NCBI GenBank assembly: GCA_019753155.1
Contig: JAIELG010000013.1
Coordinates: 1 to 64,000, forward strand
Direction of reading: 5' to 3'
Length of the DNA: 64,000 nt
Source: Burkholderiales bacterium
GTDB lineage: Bacteria > Pseudomonadota > Gammaproteobacteria > Burkholderiales > JABEVD01
Positions within the stretch are counted from its first letter, which is position 1; every line of letters begins with the position of its first letter. This document shows positions 27,242 to 36,721 of the stretch, one piece after another. The position numbers were made by a program, and so were the translations under genes. The notes beneath the pieces were generated by a model. The model was not told the DNA's origin and did no database searches. It saw only the letters and a list, made by a program, of their open reading frames with translations.

Positions 27242-28588
27242 ATGACGCTGTTAAAATTAGTGCGTGACCGCGGCAACTGGTTTTTACAGGTCAGTTACGT
27301 CACGTTGAATCTTTTCTTCAAAACGAAGATGCAGAACCATGCGGCGGCAGTGGCCTACTACTCCCTGCTCTCCATTGCGCCCATGATGCTGCTGATCGTT
27401 TATCTGCTCAATACCTATTTGTCGGGCTATCCTGAAATCCGGGAAGCCTTCAACAAAATTCTCTCTGCCGCCCATCTGAATTTCTTGAATGCGAGTTCCG
27501 CGCGAAACATCGATTCAGCCATGATCAGCTTTTCCGGCGGCGTGAGCATCCTGATCCTGCTATGGAGCTCGAAGGGGTTGATGAAATCCGTTCAGAGCGC
27601 CTTCGCCGTGATTTTTGCGGACTCCAGGAAGAGAAGCTTCATCGTCTCCAGCCTGATTTCATTCCTCTCCATCCCGTTCATACTCATGCTTCTGGCGCTG
27701 TCCATTTTCGGCGATTACCTGGTGGATCATTTCAATTATGCCGCCCTCGGTGTCCCCGTACTCGGGAGCATGCTGAAATTCTGTTTCATTTCCATTGGAC
27801 TTTTGACGCCGTTTCTTGGCGTGTGGGCTGTCGTTTTCCTGTTGTATTACCAGATGCCGCAGAAAAGGCCGCGCCTGTCTTCTACGCTGATCTACAGCTT
27901 TTTTTGCACTTCATCGGTGTACGTGCTCGAAGTCGTGTTCGCCAATGTCGTCGGAATCGAGCAATACATCAGGCTTTACGGCTCTCTGGGCGATATCATT
28001 TTCGTGCTGATCTGGGTTTATTTCGGCTGCATCCTTTTTTTCATGTGGGCGGAGTTCCTGTACGTGGCCGGGAAAATCGACGTCATCGCCCTGGAAAAGA
28101 TTTTTCTCGTCAGCGAAGACCGGAGCAAGTTCGAGTACCGCATCGAGCATTTTTTGTTCAACCGCTCCAGCAGGATTTTCAAAAAATACGGCCAGAATTG
28201 CCTGAAAGGCGATACGATCATCCGGCAGAACGACGATACCGCATCGATTTATTACCTGTACTCGGGTCAGGTCGGGCTTTATCGGGAAAATCACGGCAAG
28301 GAGGTCAGGATGGGGGGGCTGAGACCGGGGGAAATATTCGGTGAAATGGCCTATCTTCTGGGCGAGCGTAGAACCGCGACAGTCGTGGCGGAAGCCGATT
28401 GCTTCCTGTTCATACTTTCCCCGGAAACGCTGGAAGCCCTGATGAACTACAGCACGAAGCTATCCAGACAGATCATAGAGTCCTTGTGCCAGAGGATCGC
28501 CAAGATGAACAAGGGCGTGCTGGTATCGGGTTTCGCATCGTCCACTTACAAGCATCCGGTGTTCAATCCAGACGCGGGAACCGTTTGA
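27242..28588 (+). CDS. YihY/BrkB membrane protein fused to a cyclic nucleotide-binding domain
   Basis: A 448-aa fusion. Residues 1-285 are a YihY/BrkB-type domain with six membrane helices (KMQNHAAAVAYYSLLSIAP start; YGSLGDIIFVLIWVYFGC end). Residues about 300-425 are a CRP-like cNMP-binding domain with the phosphate cassette GEIFGEMAYLLGERRTATVV. Most YihY proteins lack the second part. YihY was once called ribonuclease BN but is not the nuclease; its transport or membrane role is not settled. The fusion suggests that cAMP or cGMP gates the membrane part (inference). Confidence 0.88.
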   Translation: MTLLKLVRDRGNWFLQVSYVTLNLFFKTKMQNHAAAVAYYSLLSIAPMMLLIVYLLNTYLSGYPEIREAFNKILSAAHLNFLNASSARNIDSAMISFSGGVSILILLWSSKGLMKSVQSAFAVIFADSRKRSFIVSSLISFLSIPFILMLLALSIFGDYLVDHFNYAALGVPVLGSMLKFCFISIGLLTPFLGVWAVVFLLYYQMPQKRPRLSSTLIYSFFCTSSVYVLEVVFANVVGIEQYIRLYGSLGDIIFVLIWVYFGCILFFMWAEFLYVAGKIDVIALEKIFLVSEDRSKFEYRIEHFLFNRSSRIFKKYGQNCLKGDTIIRQNDDTASIYYLYSGQVGLYRENHGKEVRMGGLRPGEIFGEMAYLLGERRTATVVAEADCFLFILSPETLEALMNYSTKLSRQIIESLCQRIAKMNKGVLVSGFASSTYKHPVFNPDAGTV

Positions 28589-28798
28589 CTGTTTACGTCA
28601 AGCGGCCTGCCGTTCGGTGCCGCGCCGATAATGGCGGCGAAGGGTTGTCAAGTCCGATGTCGCCGTGTGTGGAGGTCTGCGGGATTCTTTTGCACTCATC
28701 CTCGCCGACAGTCACAAAATATTAACAAAATCAATATATACTCGTCGCTTGCTGGATTGACGGGTTCGGTCGCGCGGGGAATCGCTGAAAGTCATTTT

Positions 28799-30646
28799 AT
28801 GAGAGAGTTATCTGAAATCGAGTATGCGCCCCAGGTTCACCAAGCGCCGCCCGGCATGAGATCGTTGCTTGGCGTGAGTCAGCACGATGAAGCCGAGCGC
28901 AGCAGAAAATCCGCACTGCTTCAGGATATCATCGAAAACTGCTCGCTGACGGCCGTGTTCCAGCCTATAGTCGACATGAGAAGCGGCAGCATCATGGGCT
29001 ACGAAGGCTTGATCCGCGGCCCTTCCGACAGCCCCCTGCATGCCCCCATCGCCCTTTTGCAGACGGCGGAAATGCACGGGAGATTGTTCGAGATCGAGCG
29101 CCTGTGCCGGAAAGTGACGCTCGAGAGCTTCATGAGGTTGAACCTTGGCGGCAGGCTCTTTCTCAACATCAGTCCGGAATGCCTGATCGAGCCCCTGTTC
29201 AAGGATGGCGAAACCCTCAAGCTGATCCACAGCCTCGGCATCAATCCGGACAAAATCATCATCGAACTCACCGAGGCGCATCCCACCTACGACTACCCTC
29301 TGTTGCGCGATGCCGTCAACCATTACCGGAATATGGGGTTCAGGGTTGCGATAGACGATCTCGGCGAAGGATTCTCGAACCTCAGGCTCTGGTCGGAGCT
29401 TCGGCCCGATTTCGTCAAAATCGACATGCATTTCGTCCAGGGCATCAATCAGGATTCGGTCAAGCACCAGTTCGTCAGTTCGATCCAGCAGATCGCCGAG
29501 AAAACCGAAACCAGGGTCATCGCGGAAGGCATCGAGACATTTGCCGAGCTTGCCGTCATCAAGAATCTGAATATCGCGCTGGGACAGGGTTATCTGGTAG
29601 GCCGGCCGAACGCCAACCCCATCGTTGCGGTTTCGACAGAGATCATCAAGGCGCTCACGACCTCCTCGCGCGGCAGGGGACCGTACCAGAAGAGCGCGAT
29701 AGCCAGGAAAATCCTGAAGAAGGTCGTTCCCGTATCCTCCCATACGCCCAACCAGACGGTGTTCCAGATATTCACGGAAAACCCTGAACTTCATTCGCTG
29801 CCTGTCGTCGATTCGATGAATCCCGTGGGACTCCTGAAGCGGCATCATGTCATCGAGAATTTCGCGAGGCCTTTCGTCCACGAGCTTTTCGGGAAGAAGC
29901 ATTGTTCCACGATGATGGATGCTTCCCCGATGATCGTCGACCAGAACATCAGCCTGCACGATCTGAGCAACCTGATTGTTTCGTCTGGAAGACATCATCT
30001 TCTCGACGGATTCGTCATCACCGACCATGGCAAATACGTAGGGATGGGGTCGGCGCACGATCTGATGCGTGAAATCACGGAAATCCAGATCAATACTGCA
30101 CGGTATGCGAACCCGTTGACGCTGCTTCCCGGAAATGTCCCCATAAACGAGCATATCGACATGTTGCTCGAAAACAATATCCCGTTTTGCGCCTGCTACT
30201 GCGACCTGGATAATTTCAAGCCTTTCAACGATGTCTACGGTTACAGGAAGGGCGACGACATGATCCAGTTGTGTGGAGAGATTCTGGCCGAGGGCTGCGA
30301 CATCGAAAGAGATTTCATCGGGCATATCGGCGGGGACGATTTCATCGTCCTGTTTCAGAGCCAGGATTGGCAGAAGCGTTGTGGCGATGCGTTGGAGCGA
30401 TTCGATGCAATGAGCTCCAGCTTTTTTTCGGAAGCGCACCGCAATGATAACGGGTTCACCACGCAGGACAGGCGTGGTGAAAAGGTGTTCGTCCCGATCA
30501 CCAGCCTTTCGATCGGCGCAGTGCCGGTGTTTCCGGGCACATACGACTCCCACCACGAGATTTCTGAAGCCGCCGCGACCGCCAAGAAAAACGCAAAAAA
30601 AATCCCAGGGAGCAGTCTGTTTATCGAAAGGCGCAAGCAGATCTGA
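28799..30646 (+). CDS. EAL - CBS pair - GGDEF protein with altered motifs
   Basis: A 615-aa cytoplasmic protein with no membrane helix. The EAL domain (about 35-280) has YEGLIRGP where EAL is usual, NISPE, ELTEAH, IDDLGEGFSNLRL and AEGIET. A CBS-pair region follows (about 300-440), then GGDEF (about 455-610) with HIGGDDFIVLF. The inhibitory I-site Arg is replaced by Ile (IERD instead of RxxD). Some phosphodiesterase residues remain, so either activity is possible. The open frame begins at 28631, but ATG 28799 (MRELSEIEYAP) fits best; the 210-bp gap before it has no gene. Confidence 0.85.
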   Translation: MRELSEIEYAPQVHQAPPGMRSLLGVSQHDEAERSRKSALLQDIIENCSLTAVFQPIVDMRSGSIMGYEGLIRGPSDSPLHAPIALLQTAEMHGRLFEIERLCRKVTLESFMRLNLGGRLFLNISPECLIEPLFKDGETLKLIHSLGINPDKIIIELTEAHPTYDYPLLRDAVNHYRNMGFRVAIDDLGEGFSNLRLWSELRPDFVKIDMHFVQGINQDSVKHQFVSSIQQIAEKTETRVIAEGIETFAELAVIKNLNIALGQGYLVGRPNANPIVAVSTEIIKALTTSSRGRGPYQKSAIARKILKKVVPVSSHTPNQTVFQIFTENPELHSLPVVDSMNPVGLLKRHHVIENFARPFVHELFGKKHCSTMMDASPMIVDQNISLHDLSNLIVSSGRHHLLDGFVITDHGKYVGMGSAHDLMREITEIQINTARYANPLTLLPGNVPINEHIDMLLENNIPFCACYCDLDNFKPFNDVYGYRKGDDMIQLCGEILAEGCDIERDFIGHIGGDDFIVLFQSQDWQKRCGDALERFDAMSSSFFSEAHRNDNGFTTQDRRGEKVFVPITSLSIGAVPVFPGTYDSHHEISEAAATAKKNAKKIPGSSLFIERRKQI

Positions 30647-30761
30647 CTGTTCCAATGCTCAGCAGGCAGGAGAGCAAGGCGGCAGGGCGACGAAGACAGT
30701 ACAGTGCGGCCGGGAGCCTAAGACGAAGCCGGCGGGTTATCGTTTTTATTCGGAACTGGCG

Positions 30762-31967
30762 TTACCACTTGTGGTGGTCCGGCGTATCCGATTCGAAATA
30801 ATCCAGATGATCGGCCAGCGCAGGCTTGGATGGCGCGGGATTGAGGTATTGATCCATGAGGGCTTCCTGTTCATCCGCCTTCCTTTTCCTGAAATACCAG
30901 TAACCGCCGCCCGCCACGCTCAGGAGTGCGAGGATGGCGACTATCCAGACATACTTTGGAACCTGCTTTTCTTCCTCGCGTGGCTGCGGTTTCACCGCGT
31001 CGATCCTGGAAAGCAGCTTGTTCGCCACCGCAATCCGGTTCTGGAGTTCGGTGAGTCTGGCTTCCAGCGATTTGACCTGATCCTTCAATTGCCGCAATTG
31101 AACGGTTTGGTCATCAGTCCTCGTGATGAGCTGGGTTTCCGTGCGCTTCAGATCCTGGGCGGCGCTGGTTCCGGTTTTGGATTCGCCGGATACGATATCC
31201 AGGTGGAATTCGGGTTTTGCTTTGGCCGCTGCTTTGGCTGGGGCGCTCTTTCTTTCGGGCGCATTCCGCTCCCGTTGCGGCTTTGGCGAAACTGCTTGGG
31301 ACTTGAGATCCGGTATGTTCAGCACGGATCCGACCTGCAGGCGATCCGGAACCAGTCCGGGATTTTCCCTCAGCACCGATGTGATGAACTGTCTGCGGGC
31401 TCTCCTGTCGTCGGGATACAAATCGTAAGCGATGCCTGACAGGGTATCGTGCGCCTTGATCCTGATTTCGCTGCCTTTCGGCTTGCTGTCCCTGACCTGT
31501 TGCGCCGGAGCGGGCGGCGCGACAAGTGGAACCTCGGGCGGGGCGGGCGGGGTCAGGGTTGCCGGATCCAGAAAAACGGTGAAAGTCTTGCCGATTTCGC
31601 CCTGGTTGCTGCAATGGATGTGAAGCTGGAGCGTCACGATAGGCTCGTTGATGCTCTGTCCAGTCGATATTTTGATGATCTGCCTGCCGCCCGAAGTCTC
31701 GACCGCAAGTTTTGCATTCTTCAACTGGTAGACGCTGTTCTCGGCCGTTCCCGGATCGAGCGAAATGCAGGAGGAAGACACGCCTTCTTCGGGAGTGGAC
31801 GTAACAGGTATGATGCCCCTGAATGCTTCGCCAAGGTGCGATTCGACCTGCAACGCGCCGATTTCCAGAGCACCTGCGCTGCTGCAATAGACCAGCATGA
31901 ATAGGGCAAAGGCGCGAGCAATGCGGTTTTCAGTAATCAAATCTTGCAAGCCAAATCCATAGCGCAT
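30762..31967 (-). CDS. FimV-like LysM protein
   Basis: A 401-aa protein. The N-terminal hydrophobic segment (about 17-34) is a signal sequence, then the FimV N-terminal domain (ALEIGALQVESHLGEAFRG), a LysM domain near 165-215 (IRIKAHDTLSGIAYDLYPDD), a coiled coil near 290-325 (LRQLKDQVKSLEARLTELQN), a membrane helix near 345-365 and a short cytoplasmic tail. FimV/TspA proteins bind peptidoglycan and support type IV pilus assembly and polar localisation. It lacks the long acidic repeats and TPR tail of Pseudomonas FimV. The adjacent 114-bp gap (30647-30761) shows no gene. Confidence 0.82.
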   Translation of the reverse strand: MRYGFGLQDLITENRIARAFALFMLVYCSSAGALEIGALQVESHLGEAFRGIIPVTSTPEEGVSSSCISLDPGTAENSVYQLKNAKLAVETSGGRQIIKISTGQSINEPIVTLQLHIHCSNQGEIGKTFTVFLDPATLTPPAPPEVPLVAPPAPAQQVRDSKPKGSEIRIKAHDTLSGIAYDLYPDDRRARRQFITSVLRENPGLVPDRLQVGSVLNIPDLKSQAVSPKPQRERNAPERKSAPAKAAAKAKPEFHLDIVSGESKTGTSAAQDLKRTETQLITRTDDQTVQLRQLKDQVKSLEARLTELQNRIAVANKLLSRIDAVKPQPREEEKQVPKYVWIVAILALLSVAGGGYWYFRKRKADEQEALMDQYLNPAPSKPALADHLDYFESDTPDHHKW

Positions 31968-32047
31968 AAAAAAGTAGCCTACCCAGCCGAATTGCTCATT
32001 TTAATGAATAGTCGCCGCAATTGAAATACGCTGGATCAAATTGTGGA

Positions 32048-33670
32048 TCAGACCTTGAATCTTGAAACCGACTCCTGGAGTTTCGCAGCCAGATGTTCGA
32101 GGTGGCGCAAGGCTTCCGATGTTTCCCTGATCGAAGAGAAATTCGCTTCGGCAAACCCTGCGATTTTTTCGACGCTTTGCGCAATTCCCTGGCTGGCAAT
32201 GCTTTGCTCATGGGTTGCGCCGACCATGGAGCGGATCTTTGCAAGGGTATTGAGCGCGCCTTCGTTGATCCTGGCGAGCGACTCGGCCGCTTCATTGGCC
32301 AAGCTGACGCCGGAGGATACCTCGCGGCTGCTTTGATCCATGACGGATACAGCCTGCTCTATTTCGTTGCAGAATATTTCGATGATGTCGGCGATGTCTG
32401 TCGTCGCATGTCCGGTACGCTCGGCGAGTTTCCTGACTTCGTCGGCCACGACGGCGAAGCCTCTTCCCTGTTCGCCGGCGCGCGCGGCTTCGATCGCAGC
32501 GTTGAGCGCGAGCAGGTTGGTCTGGTCGGCGATTTCCTTGATGACCATGACGATGTTGCCGATTTCGGTCGAGCGGTGTTCGAGAGAAGAAACGAGTCGC
32601 GCCGACTCGCCTACGGAGCCGGAAACCTTGGACAATTCCTGTGCTGCGCTGATTGCGACTTTCTGTCCCGCCCTGGATAATTCCTGCGCCAGATTGGCGA
32701 TGCTTTCGGTTTCGGCGGCGCTCTGTGCCACCTGGCTTATTTTCGAACTTATTTCGTCCACGCCGGCGGACGTGGAAGACGCCACGGCGCTTTGCTGCTG
32801 CGAACCCTGCGCTATTTTCGCGGAAGCCTGCGCAAGCTCCGTGGCGGATTGAGAAACTTCGAAGGCATAGCCATGCACCTGATGCACGATTTTCTGGAAA
32901 TTTTCCGCAAGCGCGTTGAAGGCTTTCGCAGCCTGACCGATTTCATCGTTGCTTTCGACTTCGACTCGCCTGGTGAGATCGCTGTCCTGCTGCATGCGCG
33001 TCATGACGGCTTGCAAATGCTTTGCGGGCCTGATGATGGTGCGGATGAACCAGCCGATGACGAAGAAGATAATGATCTGGAAAACGATCTGTCCGGCCCA
33101 TAGGCCCATGTCGAATCTCCTGAGACCCTCGTAATCTTCCGACAGGTCGAGTACGATGCTGGCGGCGCCATTGGAGCTCCCGGCCGCTACATGGTGGCAC
33201 ATCAGGCAGTTCGTTCCGCGGAAATTGGCGCTCTCGATAAAGGGGATTACCGCCCTCAAGGCGGGCTTGTCGCCTTCCATTTTCCGAAAAACAGCCTGCT
33301 TGGTTTCGATGGCTTCCCGATCCAGATCATCCTTTGCCTGTTCTTCCGGCAGGCCCGGCCCGAACTGATCCGAAACCTGCTTTGCGCGGATGATGCGCAG
33401 TTCCGTGATGCCTTTGGAGGCTCCCATTTTGCTGATCAGCAACTGTCTGTTTGCCGGGTCGCTGATCATTCCCGTGACCATCAGCATGTTCATGCCGTTG
33501 AGCAGCCCGTCTGCGGAAACCATGGCGCGGTTCTTCGCCTCGGCGAGCATTCTGGATTCGAAGTTGTTCATCGCCCAGCGCTGGGAAGCGGCAAGCACGA
33601 CGATCAGGAAACCCTGAATCAGGATTTGCAGCTTGGCTTGGATACTCAAAGAGTTCCAAAGTTTTTTCAT
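32048..33670 (-). CDS. methyl-accepting chemotaxis protein with periplasmic c-type heme motif
   Basis: A 540-aa chemoreceptor. TM1 spans about 12-30 and TM2 about 193-212. The periplasmic domain between them looks like the Tll0287/DUF3365 group and has CLMCHH: Cys155, Cys158 and His159 form a CxxCH heme c site. A HAMP domain (about 213-265) and a long signalling helix pair follow, with the hairpin tip [22 protein letters not shown] covalent heme would let it sense redox state, oxygen or NO, guiding energy taxis (inference). It ends the che operon, 12 bp after cheA. Confidence 0.92.
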   Translation of the reverse strand: MKKLWNSLSIQAKLQILIQGFLIVVLAASQRWAMNNFESRMLAEAKNRAMVSADGLLNGMNMLMVTGMISDPANRQLLISKMGASKGITELRIIRAKQVSDQFGPGLPEEQAKDDLDREAIETKQAVFRKMEGDKPALRAVIPFIESANFRGTNCLMCHHVAAGSSNGAASIVLDLSEDYEGLRRFDMGLWAGQIVFQIIIFFVIGWFIRTIIRPAKHLQAVMTRMQQDSDLTRRVEVESNDEIGQAAKAFNALAENFQKIVHQVHGYAFEVSQSATELAQASAKIAQGSQQQSAVASSTSAGVDEISSKISQVAQSAAETESIANLAQELSRAGQKVAISAAQELSKVSGSVGESARLVSSLEHRSTEIGNIVMVIKEIADQTNLLALNAAIEAARAGEQGRGFAVVADEVRKLAERTGHATTDIADIIEIFCNEIEQAVSVMDQSSREVSSGVSLANEAAESLARINEGALNTLAKIRSMVGATHEQSIASQGIAQSVEKIAGFAEANFSSIRETSEALRHLEHLAAKLQESVSRFKV

Positions 33671-33682
33671 TTACCAACCCTT

Positions 33683-35518
33683 TTAGGCGGCTGCTTCCAG
33701 ACGTGCTTCATTCTTGGATGTCGTTTGCACGAACAGGCTTTGTTTCGTGCCGGATTCTCCGGAGAGCAGCTCTTCCATGTCGAGAATCAGCACGATCGAT
33801 CCATCGCCTGACAAGGTCGCCCCCGCAACGCCCTTCGGTTTGATCCCCTTGAGCGGTTTGATGACGACATCTTCCCTTCCGACGAAATTGTTTACGGCGA
33901 GGATGAAGGATTTTACCCCGGATTTCATGAGCACGCCGTAGGCAGGGGCTTCGTCCTGCGACCAGCCGATCATCTCGACCAGCGCCCGTATGGGCAGCAC
34001 CTCGTTCCTTACCACCATCGTGGCGCGTCCGGACACGGACTGCACTTCCTCCGGGTGGATAGGTATGATTTCCCTCACCATCGCGAGCGGGACGGCGAAA
34101 GACTGTTTGCATACCTGCACGATGAGAACGGGCAAAATGGCGAGTGTCAGGGGGAGGTAGATCGAAAAGGTCGAGCCCTTGCCGGGGGTGGAGGCGATCT
34201 CTATCCTGCCGTTGAGCTTCTGGATGTTGGTCTTGACGACATCCATCCCGACGCCTCTGCCGGAAACGCTGGATATCTGATCCTTGGTCGAAAAGCCCGG
34301 CATGAAGATGAGGCCCAGGCTCTGCTGTTCGTCCAGGTTGCCGAGCGCCTCTTCGTCGATGATGCCTTTTTCCAGCGCCTTGCGCTTTAATGCATTCGCA
34401 TTCATGCCACGCCCGTCGTCGGTGATTTCGATAACGATATGGTCCCCGGCCTGAATCGCCGAAAGGGTGACGATGCTCTTCTCGGGTTTGCCCATCGCGC
34501 GCCGCTCTTCAGGCGTTTCGATCCCATGATCCACCGCATTTCTGATCAGGTGGACGAGCGGGTCGGAGAGTTCCTCGATCATGGTTTTGTCGAGTTCGGT
34601 TTCTTCACCGGAGATGACGAGTTCCATTTCCTTGCCGAGCTGGCGTGCGAGATCGCGCGCCATGCGCGGGTATTTCTGGAAGAGGCGGCCGACGGGCTGC
34701 ATGCGCGTTTTCATGACGGCGTTTTGCAAAACGCCTACCAGGAGGTCCAGTTGATTGACTGCTTCGTCCAGGTCTCGCAAGGTTTCCTGGTCCGTTTTTC
34801 CCTGGAGTACATGGTTCCTGAGGCAATTGAGGCGGTTTTTCGTCAGCCCGATTTCTCCCGAGAGGTTGAGCACCTGATCGAGCCTTGCGGTATCGATCCT
34901 GATCGTGGTTTCCTTCTCGACCGCCGCCTTGTCCGACTCGCGCCTCGTGTTCTTGGTAGAATCGGATTCGCGCTTCAATGTTCTGGGCGCATCCGCATCG
35001 CTCTCCCGCCTTGCCGGAACTTCCGCTTCGGCCACTGTGGGCGCAGGTGTGAGGCTATGATAGAGCTTGTCCCAATCAGGACCTGCCGCGGGTGCTTTGG
35101 CAGGCGCATGAGATGGCGCAATTGTTTCCCCCTTGAGCGCGCTCGCAAGCCTTGCAAGCAAATCCGGGTCGGCGGGGGAGGGTTGAGTCGAATGGGCGAG
35201 GGAGCCGAACATGTTCCTGATCTCGCCGGTTGCGGCGAAAATCGCATCCATGATGGCGGGGTTCATGGTGAGTTCGGCGTTTCTGAGCTTGTCGAAAAGA
35301 TTTTCTGTGAGATGGCAGAGTTTCACCATTTCCGTGGCGTTGAGAAACCCCGCGCCGCCCTTGATGGTATGGAAATTCCTGAAAATGTCGTTGAGCAGTT
35401 TTTTGTCGTCCGGATTTTTCTCGAGATCGACAAGCTTGTTGTCGACATCCGACAACAGATCGCCTGCCTCTTGCAGAAAATCCTGCAGTATTTCTTCGTT
35501 GCCCGCAAAGTCATTCAT
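33683..35518 (-). CDS. cheA: chemotaxis histidine kinase CheA
   Basis: A 611-aa CheA. The P1 domain has phospho-acceptor His50 in FRNFHTIKGGAGF. A charged linker (about 130-200) replaces a clear P2 CheY-binding domain. P3 dimerisation begins at RIDTARLDQVLNLSGEIGL. P4 ATPase motifs are the N box NAVDHGIETPEERR, ITDDGRGMN and SGRGVGMDVVK. The C-terminal P5 CheW-like domain (about 465-600) couples to receptors. It phosphorylates CheY and the CheV receiver domains. Lies between cheZ and the receptor gene. Confidence 0.96.
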   Translation of the reverse strand: MNDFAGNEEILQDFLQEAGDLLSDVDNKLVDLEKNPDDKKLLNDIFRNFHTIKGGAGFLNATEMVKLCHLTENLFDKLRNAELTMNPAIMDAIFAATGEIRNMFGSLAHSTQPSPADPDLLARLASALKGETIAPSHAPAKAPAAGPDWDKLYHSLTPAPTVAEAEVPARRESDADAPRTLKRESDSTKNTRRESDKAAVEKETTIRIDTARLDQVLNLSGEIGLTKNRLNCLRNHVLQGKTDQETLRDLDEAVNQLDLLVGVLQNAVMKTRMQPVGRLFQKYPRMARDLARQLGKEMELVISGEETELDKTMIEELSDPLVHLIRNAVDHGIETPEERRAMGKPEKSIVTLSAIQAGDHIVIEITDDGRGMNANALKRKALEKGIIDEEALGNLDEQQSLGLIFMPGFSTKDQISSVSGRGVGMDVVKTNIQKLNGRIEIASTPGKGSTFSIYLPLTLAILPVLIVQVCKQSFAVPLAMVREIIPIHPEEVQSVSGRATMVVRNEVLPIRALVEMIGWSQDEAPAYGVLMKSGVKSFILAVNNFVGREDVVIKPLKGIKPKGVAGATLSGDGSIVLILDMEELLSGESGTKQSLFVQTTSKNEARLEAAA

Positions 35519-35540
35519 CTTGGAACCTCTATGGTCATGA

Positions 35541-36251
35541 TCAAAAGCCCAGGCTTTCCAGGAGTTCGTCCACCTGAGCCTGATTTGTTACGATGTCAAG
35601 TCTTCCCTCGGGATGGATGACAGGGCCGTTCATCAGGCCGCTCGGCGTTTCGACCTGCGGCGAATTTTCGATCAGAAGTTGCAACAACTGGGATTCGAGC
35701 GATCTCACGATATCGATCACCTTCTTGATGACCTGCCCGGTCAGATCCTGAAAATCCTGCGCCATCATGATTTCGGTGAGTTGTTCGTTGGTGGCTTTAA
35801 CCTGACCCGGCATCTCATTCAGGTAATGTCTGGTCTGCATGACGAGTTCCTTGAACTCCTCCACGGAGAGCTTGTTGTCGAATACTTTCTGCCATTGTCC
35901 GGACAGAGCAGCCGCCTTGTTTCCGATCTCATCCTGGATCGGCCTTGCGATTTCGGTCGCATTCAGAACGCGTTCCGCAGCTTGCTGGGTCAGGTTGGCG
36001 ATATAGGCGAGGCGGTCGTTCGCATCCGGGATGGCGACCACCACTTTTTCCAGGGACTTGTCGTATCCGAGTTCGTGCAGGGCATCGAAAAGCTTGCGCG
36101 TGATATGGCCGATTTGAGAAAATACCACGGGATCGGCGTTGTGATGCGTCTTCTGCTCCGGTGCTGCGGCAGGAACCGGTTCTACTTCAGGCTCCTTGCC
36201 CGACTGAACAATGGAATCGAACAGTGCTTCCAGATCTTCAGTGTCTTCCAC
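35541..36251 (-). CDS. cheZ: CheY-P phosphatase CheZ
   Basis: A 236-aa CheZ. The long helical core contains MMAQDFQDLTGQVIKKVIDI with the catalytic Gln, and the C-terminal CheY-binding peptide is QVDELLESLGF. It speeds dephosphorylation of CheY-P and so ends the motor signal. The N-terminal 20 residues are acidic. It is separated from cheY by a single base, so the two are surely co-translated. Confidence 0.95.
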   Translation of the reverse strand: MEDTEDLEALFDSIVQSGKEPEVEPVPAAAPEQKTHHNADPVVFSQIGHITRKLFDALHELGYDKSLEKVVVAIPDANDRLAYIANLTQQAAERVLNATEIARPIQDEIGNKAAALSGQWQKVFDNKLSVEEFKELVMQTRHYLNEMPGQVKATNEQLTEIMMAQDFQDLTGQVIKKVIDIVRSLESQLLQLLIENSPQVETPSGLMNGPVIHPEGRLDIVTNQAQVDELLESLGF

Positions 36252-36252
36252 G

Positions 36253-36642
36253 CTATTCCCCCATGGTCTTGAAGATTTTGTTGAGCTTTTCGTCGAGCGT
36301 CGCCGCTGTAAACGGCTTGACGATATAGCCGTTCGCCCCGGCCTTGGCAGCTTCGATGATGTTTTCCTTTTTCGCTTCGGCCGTCACCATCAGAACAGGG
36401 AGGTGCTTGAGCGTCGGGGTGGAGCGGATCGATCTCAACAGGTCGATTCCACTCATGTTGGGCATGTTCCAGTCCGAGACGACGAACTCGAAGTTTCCGC
36501 CCTGTAGTTTCTTGAGCGCATCCACACCGTCCTCGGCTTCCGTGACATTGGGAAAGCCCAACTCCTTGAGCAGGTTGCGGATGATCCTGCGCATCGTCGA
36601 GAAATCATCGACCACCAGAATTTTCAAATCGGCCTTCGCCAT
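36253..36642 (-). CDS. cheY: chemotaxis response regulator CheY
   Basis: A 129-aa single-domain receiver: [11 protein letters not shown] (acidic pair), phospho-acceptor Asp in [12 protein letters not shown], Thr in [10 protein letters not shown] and Lys in YIVKPFTA. It is very close to enterobacterial CheY, including the [16 protein letters not shown] helix. Phosphorylated CheY binds FliM and changes flagellar rotation. It follows cheV after a 79-bp gap that contains a perfect hairpin. Confidence 0.97.
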   Translation of the reverse strand: MAKADLKILVVDDFSTMRRIIRNLLKELGFPNVTEAEDGVDALKKLQGGNFEFVVSDWNMPNMSGIDLLRSIRSTPTLKHLPVLMVTAEAKKENIIEAAKAGANGYIVKPFTAATLDEKLNKIFKTMGE

Positions 36643-36669
36643 AGCGTCTCCATAATCAATCCATTCTAT

Positions 36670-36687
36670 TGCGGCCTCGTGGCCGCA
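36670..36687 (-). other. perfect 7-bp hairpin between cheV and cheY
   Basis: TGCGGCC-ACGA-GGCCGCA on the minus strand is a perfect inverted repeat with a 4-base loop. It has no following T-run, so it is not a canonical terminator. It may be an attenuating or RNA-stabilising structure that sets CheY/CheZ/CheA levels apart from CheV. Confidence 0.4.
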
Positions 36688-36721
36688 CGAGGATTATTCC
36701 GAATAGGATCTATTTGGTCAA

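Noticed and set aside
28624-28631. Exact FliA -10 sequence GCCGATAA upstream of the EAL gene
   Set aside because: No TAAA-type -35 is found 11 bp upstream, and the site is some 170 bp from the start codon.
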